Source of the DNA: Gari tellinella
Taxonomy: Eukaryota; Mollusca; Bivalvia; Cardiida; Psammobiidae
Assembly (NCBI GenBank): GCA_922989275.2
Contig: OV277859.1
Location: 36,995,501-37,059,500, forward strand
Direction of reading: 5' to 3'
DNA length: 64,000 nucleotides
The position numbers and the translations under genes are program-made. This document shows positions 38,990-50,907 of the stretch, piece after piece. Below the pieces are notes generated by a model. That model saw only the letters and a program-made list of their open reading frames with translations, made no database searches and was not told the DNA's origin. The stretch's first letter is position 1. Each line of letters begins with the position of its first letter.

Positions 38990-39310
38990 TGAACCCCGGA
39001 GGCACCCTTAGCAGTACTGTTTATTCAGATTTTTTTTCAAGGTCCAAATTAGGTCAAGTCCAAGGCCAAACCGAGCTTTGGTGATATTCCTGGATTTCGA
39101 AAGGTTCAATGTATTCAGTATGCAATGATCAAATCATTCCAGAAAGAAGTAATAACTCTGGAGAAACGGTAAAATCTATTTTACCACGAAATAGCTCAAA
39201 AATAGCTGGGAATGGTTCAAGGCAACAACTGTAGAAGTGTAAAATCATTCTAGTAAGCTGTTTTCATGCTAGATAAAATGTTAATATATGGTTGACTTCG
39301 TACTAACGAA
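38990..39310. repeat. Satellite-like unit in right arm (inverted relative to 35600-36390)
   Basis: GGTCCAAATTAGGTCAAG, ACGGTAAAATCTATTTTACC and TTCAAGGCAACAACTGTA match the reverse complement of the left-arm array and the direct sequence of the 600-1250 array. Confidence 0.65.
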
Positions 39311-39404
39311 CAGGGCGATTACTTAAATTATGCCACCTGCATCAATAGATTCCAGGAGCCAAAACAGGGATATTTCGTTATGAAAAGGATGACGTTATTT
39401 ATTG

Positions 39405-40000
39405 TTTTCGCTTAAGTAAATTACTTAAACAATTCAAATAATGCCTAATGACATGTTACAATACTATTTTAATGTGATGCTTCAAAAAAACGTATGCATG
39501 ACCAAATGTATGAGTGTGATAATTGCATGTTACAATACATTTTTTTAATGATGCTTCAATAAAAATGCATGCGCTACCAAGAGTCTGATTGTGATTATGA
39601 TGGTCCTTTCACAATATTAAACTTGTTGGGTGGGGTAACAATTTTCTTTTTTTTGCTAGAGTAAATTACCTCAACAATTCAAATGTCTAATGACATGTTT
39701 CAAAACATTTTCAATATGATACTTCAATAAAAATGCATGCATTACCAAAAGTATGATTGTTATAATGATGGTCCTTTTACAATGTTAAACTTGGTGGGTG
39801 GGGTAACAAATATGCCTTTTTGCCAAAGTAAATTACTTAAACAATTCCAATAATGTCAAGTGGCATTTTACAATACATTTTCAATATGATGCTTCAATAA
39901 AAATTCATGCATTACCAAAAGTATGATTGTGGTAATGATGGTCCTTTTGCAATGTTAAACTTGGTGGGTGGGGTAACAAAAATGCCTAAAAAGTCAACAA
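39405..40000. repeat. Tandem array of about 175-bp units in right terminal repeat
   Basis: About 3.4 units share TTACTTAAACAATTC, ATGCTTCAATAAAAATGCATG, ACCAAAAGTATGATTGT and TTGGTGGGTGGGGTAACAA. One inverted unit is present at 35330-35490. Confidence 0.8.
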
Positions 40001-40125
40001 AGCTGCCATGATTTTAATGCTATCATACTTTTCTTAACTAGTCACACATTGATCTTTCCGAAAATAATAGTGAACCTTATTCACCCGATTGGTACCAACC
40101 AACCCCTCCGGCTCACGGCCTAAAA

Positions 40126-40640
40126 GGAGATAAGATAAAATAATTGCAGGAAAATCAGAATATTTGGAAAATGAAGAAAGGTAATGGCGAAGAAATGAAG
40201 AAGAGAAAGAAAAAACGGAAAAGAAAAGGGAGAAAAGAAGGATAAGTGATGAGGTTATAACGACAACAACAATAAAAAAGATGAAATGGTTTGAATAATA
40301 ATTTAATAAAAATTAATTATAAAGAATAAAAATAATACAATAAATAATTAATAATAGTAAGAAGAATCGAGCTGCGACAAGGCTGCATATTTTTTGCCCC
40401 TGTAACAAGAAGAAGATGAACATTTGAAATGGAAGGAAAAAGAAAGGTCTTGAGATATAATCAACAGCAAGAAGAAAAACAACGAAGAAGAAAGTTAAAA
40501 AACCAATAGGAGATTAAAACGGAAGGAAAAGAAGAACTCGAAAAAAAAGGAGAAAAATAGATCTAGGAGATGGAAATGAAGAAGAACAAAAAGAAGAAGA
40601 AGGAAAGAAATAGGAGCACTAGTTTGTCTAATTTCTTTAA
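40126..40640. repeat. Purine-rich low-complexity stretch
   Basis: Long runs of GAAGAAGAAAG and AAAAAG types; short open frames here are low complexity. It resembles the left flank at 35090-35165. Confidence 0.6.
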
Positions 40641-40895
40641 TGTATTAAATCTTCTCCTTAAATTTTTCACTGTCAATGGCGCCGAAAGGCGACTTTGCAA
40701 ACAGTTTGGATCCCGATCGAGCGTGTTGAATAAAGAAGTAAAAATATATGGAAATAATTTAGATTAAAACACAAAGGCTGTGTGATTTGCCCGATCTGTT
40801 ACTTTTGTCCTGCAACAAATTTAATAGCTTCTAGTGGTATGTCTTTTTTTTTTTTTAAATAGGAGATCATGAATATATTATTATTTCTTCTTCTT

Positions 40896-41199
40896 CAGGG
40901 CTGCCATAAGTTGACATGAAAAATCCTAAGATTTCCAAATTTGCATTTTCAAGTGCGATTTTACGAATCGTATACCTTTACCCCATAGCCTGTTTCTTGT
41001 TTTGTTGACATGCGACTACATGTACTTAAAGCAGGCTGTAAGTAAAGGCGAATGCGCCTTAATGCGCATTCTGCTTTACTATCAGCATGGAGAAAGGTCC
41101 TTTCTCCATGCTATCAGCCTGCTTTAAGTTACCATGTAGATCTACTGGGGGAAAATCCGAAGATTTAGAAGAAAAAAATCCCGAGGAATGGCAGCCCTG
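40896..41199. mobile_element. Cag2 MITE with 6-bp duplication CTTCTT and an extra hairpin
   Basis: CAGGGCTGCCATAAGTTGAC at left and GGAATGGCAGCCCTG at right. CTTCTT is at 40890-40895 and 41200-41205. The alpha core (GCGCCTTAATGCGC) contains a 25-bp palindrome at 41086-41110. Confidence 0.9.
41079..41117. repeat. 25-bp perfect palindrome between 7-bp direct repeats
   Basis: CATGGAGAAAGG and its exact inverse CCTTTCTCCATG with one central T (41086-41110). CTATCAG flanks it on both sides (41079-41085 and 41111-41117). Confidence 0.9.
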
Positions 41200-41286
41200 C
41201 TTCTTGATACTTCGATCTCTCCATCAAGAATGATGTTTATGAGAAGATACCTTTCTGCACAGGTTTATATGTATTAAATCTTCTCT

Positions 41287-41778
41287 TTAACTATTTCACT
41301 GCCAATGGCGCCAAAAGGCGACTTTGAAAACAGATTGGACCCTGATCAGACGCCGCATTAAGCGGTGTCTGATCAGGATCCAAACTGTTTGATACTCGTA
41401 TCGACATTTCTTCAGTCAATAAGCCTAAAACTGACTTGAAATATTGCAGACGACACTTCCAATGCACAGGTAATTTGGTGGCAAGATGTTTAACCCTTTC
41501 CCCCATAGAAGCGACTTTTAGCGTATTTAATTTATTCCTCCGCTGAAGAAAATAGTTCCAATTTAATCAGTCATGATTATATAGTCAAGGGAAAATTTTC
41601 AATATTCTAGCACATGGAAGCTTAAAGCAGGCTGAAAGTAAAGCAGAATGCGCCTTAGGGCGCATTCTGCTTTACTTTCAACCTGCTTAATTTAAGTGGT
41701 CACCTATCTTGAATACTAGAAATAGGCTATCAGGTAAAGGATTAAAACAGACGATAAAACTTTGCAGTGAAAGAGTTA
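41287..41778. mobile_element. Tta3 MITE split by a Tta1 MITE
   Basis: TTAACTATTTCACTGCC at left and GCAGTGAAAGAGTTAA at right. The beta core is at about 41328-41390. A Tta1 copy lies at 41490-41745 (TTAACCCTTTCCCCC to GGTAAAGGATTAA). Confidence 0.8.
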
Positions 41779-42804
41779 AAGTAAACACAATTACAACAGA
41801 CGAAGTGTAGGCCTACTCTGAAAGATCATGTACCGTCTTAAGTAATGCCACGCTATTCGATGTACATGGAATTAATTTGAGGCATACATTTTTTAAATCA
41901 ACTGCTCTGCTTATCGTTGTAAATTTCTTTGTGTAAACCACTTATTATTTATTCATAAAATCATCAATGAATCTTCTTTCAAGATTATGTGAGTATTTTA
42001 AATTTTCAATTACTAACACTAGTACTAGTTTCAATATTTTCAAATACTAACATACTTAATGACTCACACTAAACATATACTATTCAAATAAATAGCCACA
42101 CACAAAAGTTTGGTTGAAACCGTCAAAGTAAAATTTGTCGAAACTGTCCAATTTACTGACTCATATCTATAACACTCATACTTATTTGTTTCTTAAATGC
42201 CAGTGATCATGCCAGACTCTGTGTTATGAAAACATTCGGTTGAAATTCACCCAAGACCACAACACACACATGGACAACCATATAAACACAAATTCTCTGC
42301 CTTGAACAATTGTCCACTTATGGTTTTGTTCATAACTCTTTTGATTCTTGCAGAACGTGAGAGCAAAATCAATTGGTTTAATACACGTATAACATAATTG
42401 ACTCCATCGAACTGCGAATTACGCCCATGTTGTCAGAATCCCTAATTCTTGCCAAAATAATAGAAATTATCACAGATTCTCAAATGTAGGAACAAATTTG
42501 CGAATTCAAGGCCAGCCATCAGTATTGTCTGTCATTAGTTGGCAACATTTTGTAAATATTATCTGTTCTTATAGATTACTCCCCCGAGCTGTATCATCAT
42601 TCATAGTGTAAACACGCGTTGAAATAATGCCTTGCAGCGGGTACGGTATATTTCATGGACTGAGGTAGAATTATGTTTCATTTTCTGATTAAGGTTTTCT
42701 GCATTTTTTTGCCAAACTGTACACAAATTGATCAAACCGTAATAGCTGTATCCAAAACTGGAAACAATTAAATCTATCACAGCCAAATAGGGAATAACCT
42801 AAAT

Positions 42805-43310
42805 ACAGCGAAACCTATGTAACCGAATCTTTCGGACTGAACACAATGTCCGGTATTTACAGGTATCCGAATTAGGTGGTGTCCAGATTAGAGAGGCTTA
42901 GCAGACATTTGAAAATATCGAATTGGCAGTCGTTTAATGCAGGTGCTATCTTAATGCAAGACAGCAGTAATGCAGAAAGCTCCTTAACCCTTCCCCCCAT
43001 AAATACGCCTTTTTACGCCTATAATGTATTCCCACACTGAAAAAAATAGTTCCCTTTTATATAGTCATGAATATGTATTATAAGAAATATTTTCTATATC
43101 CTTTCAGATAGTAGCTTAAAGCAGGTTGAAAGTAAAGCAGAATGTGCCTTAAGGCACATTCTGCTTTACTTTCAACCTGCTTTAAGTGGTCACCTATCTT
43201 CAAAACTAGAAACAGGCTATGGAGTAAAGGGTTAAAGTTCCGAAAAGAGCTTTCTGCTTTCTGCACTACGGTTGTCCTGTATTAAGATATCACCTGATCT
43301 ATGTGCTATT
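42805..43310. mobile_element. Unnamed TA-type element split by a Tta1 MITE
   Basis: ACAGCGAAACCTATGTAACC at left and an alpha-like half core AATGCAGAAAGCTCC. The Tta1 copy at 42984-43235 starts TTAACCCTTCCCCCC and ends GTAAAGGGTTAA. Then AAGAGCTTTCTGC completes the palindrome. Confidence 0.65.
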
Positions 43311-43454
43311 TGTGTATGTATTCTTTGAATGTGTAAAGAGCAAGTAGCAAAATGCGTTGAGACTTCTGGGTACGTGATTCCGGATTTCAGATGTAAAAGG
43401 GTAGGTTACAAACATTTTGTTTATACCTTTTCATTTGGTCGTGATATACTTGAA

Positions 43455-43805
43455 TGTTTCCAGGGGTGGATAGAAATATCGAAAGGCAGAAAGGCAATCT
43501 ATAGGTGTAAATACATTAACCAAAATTAGATTTAAGGTATCTTATGACTGACGAAATATCGATACGAATGACAAACAGTTTGGATACTACTGCGCTGCAA
43601 TGGTAAAGCCTCTACTCCATATATCTTGTATCTAATACGACGAGAAACTGTAAAGTTCCACCTCTAGATAGTCAGATTTATCAACAGATATGGGTTTTCT
43701 TTTATTTAACTGCATTTACCAACACTAGTACTTGAAACACATTTTTAGAGTGCCTTTCTGCCTTTCGGTTGCCTTTCTACCTTTCGGTATTTCTATCTAC
43801 CATGT
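43455..43805. mobile_element. Candidate MITE with inverted ends
   Basis: GGATAGAAATATCGAAAGGC near 43467 and the inverse CTTTCGGTATTTCTATCTACC at 43780-43801. AAAGGCAGAAAGGCA repeats are also inverted. No duplication is read. Confidence 0.5.
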
Positions 43806-44261
43806 TTCCAGATTTTGGGTACAGATATAATTTTAAGATTGTTCAACTTGTTCATTGCTTGACTACTTTAAGCCCTGTGCTGTGGCTAAATACGATACTC
43901 GCACCGAACAGACATTTCTTACGAGTAGGCATAACATATGGATAAGTGCTGACGTATTTAATGAATTTGTTATGTGTCCCAAAATCCCAACTAACTTGGA
44001 GCTTTGTGTCTGGAAATTACATATAAAAGAACACTGAATAAGATGTGTTTTTGTTGTTTATTAACCCCTATATGCCGGTATATTTCAATGAATTGTTGTA
44101 GTCATACATACGCTTTTAACTCTCTCAATCTTATTAAATATTGTAGGTTATACCGATTCCCTTTTGGATCATTTTAGTTACCAACAAATGAAACGGTCTA
44201 CTGTACTCTGAGTTCTAGGTACAATAATGTAGTTGAATAAATGCTGCTCTAAATTAGCAAA

Positions 44262-44335
44262 CCGGGTAGACAATGATCAGATGACTCATACAGGAGCTCT
44301 CTGATCTGGGTCTACACTGTTTGCAAATGTAATGA
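44262..44335. repeat. Tta2-type beta palindrome remnant
   Basis: GTAGACAATGATCAGATGAC and CTCTCTGATCTGGGTCTACA around a short apex. Confidence 0.6.
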
Positions 44336-44699
44336 GTATATTCTAAATAGATCTAAAGTGTGGTAAGACTTAAGGCCAATCTGTTTAAGCAGTAATCCTA
44401 TATTAATAATCAGACGACTGTTTTCACTGTTAAAACTAGAAACATGATATGGGAAATAACAGGTCGAACATAAAACTATTCCAAGTTACGTTTCATCAGT
44501 GAAATGCGGGTAAACTTGAATTAGACGAATTAATCCAAGCTATAAAAAAGACTAAGATACATGTATGTTTTATGAGGGCGCCTTGTCACAATCAACCCTG
44601 TAGCGACGAGTAGACTCGTCATGTTCAATAAAAGCGCCTTTCAATATTACCAACATGGTTCAGCAGCATATGAATTTAGTATGTTGCTGAACCCTTTTG

Positions 44700-45080
44700 G
44701 CGTTTAAGTGACAAATGTCCTTTGCAAAGAGCGTAGACCCAGGGCTCCAGATAAGAAAGAGTAAACTGAACAAATTCAAAGTTTTCTCACTCATTTCTGC
44801 ACCAATCCTATGGTGTTATGACTCATTAGAATCGTCTCGAAGAGACGATTCAAATGAGTAGTGACACTATAGGGTTTCATGCAGAAATAAAGATTTTATT
44901 TTTTGAAATACTCCTCTTATCTGGAGCCCTGTAGACCCATATCAGAGGGCTGCTTTAGGATCCCTCTAATCTGTGTCTACAATGTTTGTCATTTTGCAAT
45001 ATATTGTTAAATCAACACTGAATAATGAGAAAAGGACTGTACTTAATTTGAAACTGAAATTGTCCATTAAAAGTGTAAGG
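44700..45080 (+). mobile_element. Tta2 remnant split by a Cag1 MITE (6-bp duplication TAGACC)
   Basis: The Cag1 copy is 44740-44931 (CAGGGCTCCAGATAAG to CTTATCTGGAGCCCTG). TAGACC is at 44734-44739 and 44932-44937. Outside, GCAAAGAGCGTAGACC joins CATATCAGAGGGCTG, which is a beta core. Confidence 0.85.
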
Positions 45081-45309
45081 GGTAAATGAGTTAATAATCA
45101 GTACAATAATGTTCTATTCTCGGTTTTAGAAACTGTTGACATTTTAAGTAATACATGTATTGTACGATTTTTCTGACCTGTCGGAGTTATTTTCTAGAAC
45201 AGAATAGTTAATGATGGTAAATGGGTAAGCAAGGTAACATCGAATATAGAAATGTACACTTTCCTACTTGAGATAAGTATGATCCTCGTGCAGCACGAGA
45301 CCACTGCGC

Positions 45310-45535
45310 TAACTTACTTTCCCAATAAACGCATTTATATACTAAAACCATTATTTCCACTGCAAACAGGTTAGAGCCAGATACGACGCCGGGTAACCCG
45401 GTGTCTGATCAGGCTCCAACCTGTTTGCTTCTCAGATTGAAAATATAGTTAAAATTTCTAAAAGTATATTTCCACAGTTTAGAGTATTGCGTTTGCGTTT
45501 AAACGGGAAATAATAATGTATCCTCTACTGTACAT
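45310..45535. mobile_element. Ta3 MITE copy, left tip lost
   Basis: CCCAATAAACGCATTTATA at left and CGTTTAAACGGGAAATAATA then TCTACTGTA at right. The core is GACGCCGGGTAACCCGGTGTC. Confidence 0.75.
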
Positions 45536-46129
45536 AACACATAAAAATTACAGCTATCCGTATCTCTAACTGGATGTAAAGAAAACTCATCCCTTTTAAA
45601 ATTTTAGAATGTTCCAATCTAAAAATAACTCTGACAGGTCAAAAGAAAACACTAATACTATTCTGTTTGATAGAAATTGAGTTCTTGTTGACGCCTGAGG
45701 ATCACTGTCATTACTTTAATTCAAAGTCCCGTGTGTAATTAAGAACAAGGAAACATTTTCCATGTATGAATGAAGTGTACATTTCGGGACTTAATTGCAT
45801 GTTCCACTTCAATATTTTGATCTCCAAGGTGATAAATATATCAAGAGTCATGTTTCCATGCTAACAGATCTCGGTGTTTATTTATAACCATAAATAAGAG
45901 TTTTAACACGCATTGAAAGCCCTTTCATCTGAAGGAATATTTATATCGGGCTTAGAACCAGTATAAACACCACAGCCACTTCCGGGCACAGCAGAGTCGG
46001 AGAGGGGTGTTGATTAAGTACTAACTCAAATGTTATAAAATAAATTGATTGCTATCACTATTCATGCACTTGAAGTATGTGCTTGTACAGAGTAGATGAT
46101 ACCATGCTTTCAATGTTAAATAAAACTAA

Positions 46130-46640
46130 ACGCAATATAATTAGCTCTTAACCTGTTCAATTTTATCGTCTGCTTTAACCCTCTTACCGCCGAAATATTG
46201 TCTTCATTGGAAGTGTCGTCTGTAATATTTTTAAAGTCAGTTTTAGGGTTGTTTTGACTGAATAAATTATCCAAGCTGTTTGCAAAGTCGCCTTTTGGCA
46301 CCGTTGGCAGTGAAATAGTGAAATCAGGAAATTGACAATGTTTCGGAATACTGACGACCCATTCTGTTCTGTCTAGCATGCGGCTTGGCGCCTAATCGGT
46401 GGCCGAGTAACTCGGTGTCTGATCTGACTCCAAACGGTTTGCTATATATGAAATAAAATGTTTAAGAATAACTTATTTATTTGGGAATAATAACGTACTC
46501 TTCTACTACATATAACGTAGTGATATTGGTTTGAGCAATAGTATGGAAAAGGTTTTTTTTAATTGTATACTTTATGTTTCATCTCCAGAGACCTTTCTAC
46601 TTTGCCGTAGTTCTGGGACTTAACTGTCATAGGGAATTTT
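46130..46640. repeat. Tta3 and Ta3 remnants
   Basis: 46160-46330 resembles inverted Tta3 (GTCTGCTTTAACCC, GGCACCGTTGGCAGTG). 46385-46445 is a beta half core (GGTGTCTGATCTGACTCC). Confidence 0.55.
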
Positions 46641-47002
46641 TTTCTGTTTATTATAATGAGATTATCCCCTCTGTCCAGAACGAAAATGAAGGTTTGTCGG
46701 TGGATTTGATCCCATACATTGCCTGCCTACCATGAAATGAGATTAGCCGAAATCATCTTCTAGAAATCATCATCTCATCATCCCTCATCAATCATCAACG
46801 ATATATGAACACTATTCTGCCGCAATTGCCGTAATACAAAACTCATACATCCATACATTTCAAAGGGCTTATTGGCTGAAAAAATAATGAAACATTTAAC
46901 TAGACAAGAGTATAGACTCCCCTTACAGATCTTAAATGAAAACAATGCATACCTTGATCATACAACTGCTTCCTGTGTTCCCTCTTTTCAAAAAGCACTA
47001 AA

Positions 47003-47352
47003 ACAGTGTCCTCTATCTGCAAACACATCCAATGGGAGACAAAGCGGGTGTATGTTATTCGAACGGAGTTGTTATGGGGAGGGAAAATTAAGACTTGGCT
47101 TACATTTGCAAACAGCTTGAATCCAGATCAGACGCTGCGTGACGCGACGTCTGATCTGCTTTCAAGCTGTTTTTCACTAGTCATTATATTGATTCTGTCA
47201 AAATGACCACTTGTATAAAACTTTGAGAAAAACAGCTGACGACAATTTTAAACAGACGATATTGCAGCAGTGAAAGTGTTAGACCTAATTTCTTGTTTGG
47301 ACAACAGTGGCAAGCATTGTTGTTGGGAGGGCCATTGGGTGGGAGCACTGTA
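47003..47352. mobile_element. Ta4 MITE copy
   Basis: ACAGTGTCCTCTATCTGC at left and TGGGAGCACTGTA at right. The core GCAAACAGCTTGAATCCAG, GACGCTGCG is mirrored with mismatches. Confidence 0.75.
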
Positions 47353-48317
47353 GTCGTATACGTAATTGACAGAAGAAGGGTTAAAAGTATGTAGTTTGGT
47401 TATCAAAAGCAAAACAGTGGTAGTAAAGACCCGTTATTATAGCAAAATCTTGCACGAAGAACGCTGCTTGCGTTTCTGACCGACGGCAACATAAAGCAAG
47501 ATGGATTAATCAGAAAGCTTCAGCCGAAACTTAATGATATACTAATACTCCATCTTGTTTAAGCAGCCACCATAAACAAACAAACAAACAAGCATTATTC
47601 TTAGTGATCGATATAGCTTTATTGTACTCATACAACTTAAATGTTTCAAATAGTTCAAATCGGAAGACATTGAATTAATCTTAAATAGTATCAGAATGCT
47701 GCAAATAATCTAGAAAATGCAATTACTCTCTGATCAGGGTCTACACAGTTTGTTTAATTGTTCTTAAATAATATTTTGTCTAAAATAGCCTTTAAATTAT
47801 TATAAATTTGTCACTTTCCAAAACATGGAATAGTCCGTATGATAAAATCAGCAAAAGCAGGTTTTATACACAATTTTGCACTCATGGAATATGGTCGGTT
47901 TCTTGAGACTCTCCAGATATCGCAACTTCTGGAACCGTCCCTACTTGGTATCCTGTTAATATACATCTACATATAATCGGCGGCGTGTTAGTTAAGTGTG
48001 GATATCTGCACGTTTGAGAATATTTGTAAAAATTAATTTCTTACATCCGACCACACGTGCTGGTGTGTTTAAGAACGTGTCTGGCCCAGACCATAGCCAT
48101 GCGCCCGGGGAATTTATGAGAGTAAACAAAATAACATTCGTACGGGCATTAGGTGATATTATAATATGCAAAAACCAGTACAAGGAGCCTACGATATGTA
48201 TACAAGTGACGGAGATTATGCAGCAATGACATGACATGCACGAGGTCTACGTGCCCGAATTCTCTTCTTCATCATATATAAGCGGGAAACCAGTCTGGGT
48301 TTCATAGGCCTTTGTAA

Positions 48318-48620
48318 ACTGTTACCCCATTCACCCCTGAAACTTCAAAAGGACAACTCCAGTTTCCAGTAAAGTCAAGTATACTTTTGACAAATCAGGG
48401 TTGGCATTTGTTTTCTTCATTTTTTTGCAAATGATAAACAGTGCAGACTCTGATCAGATGTCTCCTTTAGGGACCCTTTTTATGGAACCCTTTGGTTTTG
48501 GTCTTCACTATTTTTATAGGACAAGTGCGTTCTTAAAAGGTACATCGTTTGTTTGTACATGGCGAGTATTCTCGTCGCTAGGGATACCATATCTGCTAAG
48601 ACGCGCAATTCAGATTATTT
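48318..48620 (+). repeat. Tta2 remnant
   Basis: ACCCCATTCACCCCTGAAAC, AAAGGACAACTCCAGTTTCC and AGACTCTGATCAGATG follow the Tta2 consensus with a worn core. Confidence 0.6.
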
Positions 48621-48689
48621 GAAAAAGACATTGGTAGACATGCAGATATAACTAGAGAAGATAGAAGATGCAAATATTGTACAGCAGAG

Positions 48690-49104
48690 AAGAAGTCATT
48701 CTACGCTTAAACTATTACTCCCTTTGCAGAGAAATTGGAGCCTGGTCAGACGACGGATTATCAATTTATTGCCACCCAGGGACCTGTTTCATAAACCTTC
48801 GTGCAACAAAAACGGCCGTAAGTCAAATTTTCTCTATCTACTCCTGTCATGTTACATCTCTTTGGAATCGTCTTGAAAAGACGATTCCAAATTGATGTCA
48901 CAAGACAGGATTAGATGGAGGAATAAATGATAATTGAAACTTTTATAATTTGACTTACGACAACATTTGTCGTACGAAGTTTTATGAAACGGGCCCCAGG
49001 TTAACATGCATATAGTAAAAATGTATCATTTTCTATGTTATACTGCGGTGGGAAAGATGCATGAGCGGGAAAGAATACCATATTCTCCACTGAATCAGTA
49101 ATGC
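48690..49104. mobile_element. Ta3 element split by a Fam-L MITE
   Basis: TTGGAGCCTGGTCAGACGACG is a beta half core. The Fam-L element follows at 48777-49000. Then GGAAAGAATACCATATTCTC then CACTGA is a Ta3 right end. Confidence 0.6.
48777..49000. mobile_element. Fam-L MITE with gamma-like core
   Basis: CCAGGGACCTGTTTCATAAA and CGTAAGTCAAATT at left, mirrored by AATTTGACTTACG and TTTATGAAACGGGCCCCAGG. The core TTTGGAATCGTCTTGAAAAG is mirrored and is like Cag1's core. Confidence 0.8.
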
Positions 49105-50657
49105 AATTGAAGACGAATAGCAGTTTCTGCTAGCAAGTCCAAAAAATGAAACTTCATCTTAAATACTTTGAGTTATGGCATTGCCATTGGCCAATACTCA
49201 ACAAAAATGACAAACTCTTATGTAATCGAACTCAGTTCCTATTATTCATAGTTTTTCAAAATTCCTATGTTTTGCGATACAATAATCTCAAACTAAGTAA
49301 CGCCTTGAATAATACGTACATGTTCCAACATAGATATATAGATAGATTTATTTCGGTAAAAAGTGCACATAACATGCCGAAGAAGCCATGTAATGCGCTC
49401 TAGAAATCAAGGATAATTCAAAAAAGGAAAAATGTTTTCCATATTTCCATTGTGGTCCTTGATTCTAGTGGCAAGACACAGAGTGTCACGGTATTATTAT
49501 AAATAAGTATCACAGATAATATCTTAAATTAAAACTATCACAGAAATATCATTGTAATCACTGTAAAGCTCAAAGTTAGTCAGTTTCAGTATGACTAGAC
49601 CATGTTCACAAGTTTACATAGCAGATTTTCAGAACAAATCATAAGAATAATGATAAAAGGAAACAAACCTATCTTAATTAACACAGATATATAAGAAGGC
49701 AAATGAATAAAATCTAATCAAGTAAAGAATTTATTCATTAGCAACATATCTTTATCGATAAAATTGCAAACGGCCTACATGTGAAGAGTACACTTGTCCT
49801 TTGCAGATTGTGCAGACCTAAAGGATCCATCTTATCAGGGTATGAACTGTTTGTATTATTGCAATACATTGTCAAAAACAACCCTAAAAAGTAAAATATG
49901 TACTAGACTAAAAAGGTAACTGGAATTGTCCACTTGATGTTTCGGGGAGGAAATGTTGGATTGTATCATCTACATACATGCATGTTCTATACGCAATTAA
50001 TGCTAACTTAAAATGTAATGTTATGAAATGTAACAAGTTGCTTCTGCTAAACGTTAATCTTGTAAAATAAAATGCAATTCCCTAGAAGACTCATTTAATC
50101 TTTTGAGATTTGCGGAATAAAAGTAGATCTATTTGATTTGTACATAATTATACTTTGAAATAGTTGCTGTCAGGATGCAGCCTTATCACGTTTTAGAAAA
50201 TTAAAGCGAAAGAAATAATAATTGAAAGATCAATGGATACGCGCACTGAAATTACAAATTGCAGATACAAGGTAGTACATGCAATTTTAAAGAAATGAAA
50301 TATTTAGAACATGTAAGTCATTCCGTCATGCAGAAAAGCAATGAACTTATGCATGTAGATGATTATCAAACCTGACTAAGTTGCGCAACCTTATTAAACA
50401 ATAAGCAAACTATTTTGATGAATTTATTTTAATCAGAGTTGAGCTTGATAGACATGTATGGCCAACAGAAACGATGTTCAACGGTCACTCAAAAGAAAGT
50501 GAATTTGCATTCTTTTTTTTTATAAGCAGCAACTTACTGCGGGACACACTTAATACAGAAAGATCCTTTAAGAGCTTTATGCATTACTAATATCCCATAT
50601 TAAATAGTAAATCTGTCTTAACAGATCGTTATGTTCCTTTACTAAATATCCGCTGTA
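49005..50657. other. Stretch with few recognisable features
   Basis: An inverted Tta2 scrap lies at about 49775-49960 (TGTGCAGACCTAAAGGATCC, AACTGGAATTGTCCA). A worn family I scrap is at 50530-50610. Otherwise AT-rich with no supported gene. Confidence 0.5.
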
Positions 50658-50907
50658 TACAGTGGAGAAAACGTTATTTTTCCCAATAAACGCGTTTACG
50701 CTAAAACTATTATTTCCATTGCAAACAGTTTGGAGACAGATCAGACGCCGGGTAACCCGGTGTCTGATCAGGCTCCAAACTGTTTGCCACTCATTTAAAA
50801 ATGAGTCGTCAAAATTGTAAAAAAGTTGTCATTTTATCCATTGTAATGCACTGCGTTTGCGTTTCGATTGCGTTTAAACGTGAAAGAATAACGTTTTCTC
50901 CACTGTA
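50658..50907. mobile_element. Ta3 MITE (CAGTGGAGAAAACG ends, beta core)
   Basis: TACAGTGGAGAAAACGTTAT at left and AACGTTTTCTCCACTGTA at right. The core CAAACAGTTTGGAG, GACGCCGGGTAACCCGGTGTC is near perfect. Confidence 0.9.

Larger units (their letters stand above)
35173..40121. mobile_element. Large DNA transposon with long terminal inverted repeats and tandem-repeat arms
   Basis: The ends AGGCCGTGAGCC and GGCTCACGGCCT are inverted. Similarity continues inward for about 300 bases: GGGTGAATAAGGTTCACTAT, CATGGCAGCTTTGTTG and GTTACCCCACCCACC appear at 35218-35345 and, inverted, at 39965-40090. Inside each arm are tandem repeats in inverted orientation. The centre holds a decayed nuclease-like gene and a SINE. 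Total length is about 4949 bp. No convincing target duplication could be read. Both flanks are purine-rich. XPG-like nuclease content recalls the Academ superfamily, but this is inference. Confidence 0.7.

Noticed and set aside
40570..40767. Lys-rich small protein frame
   Set aside because: Purine-rich low complexity followed by a beta-core scrap.
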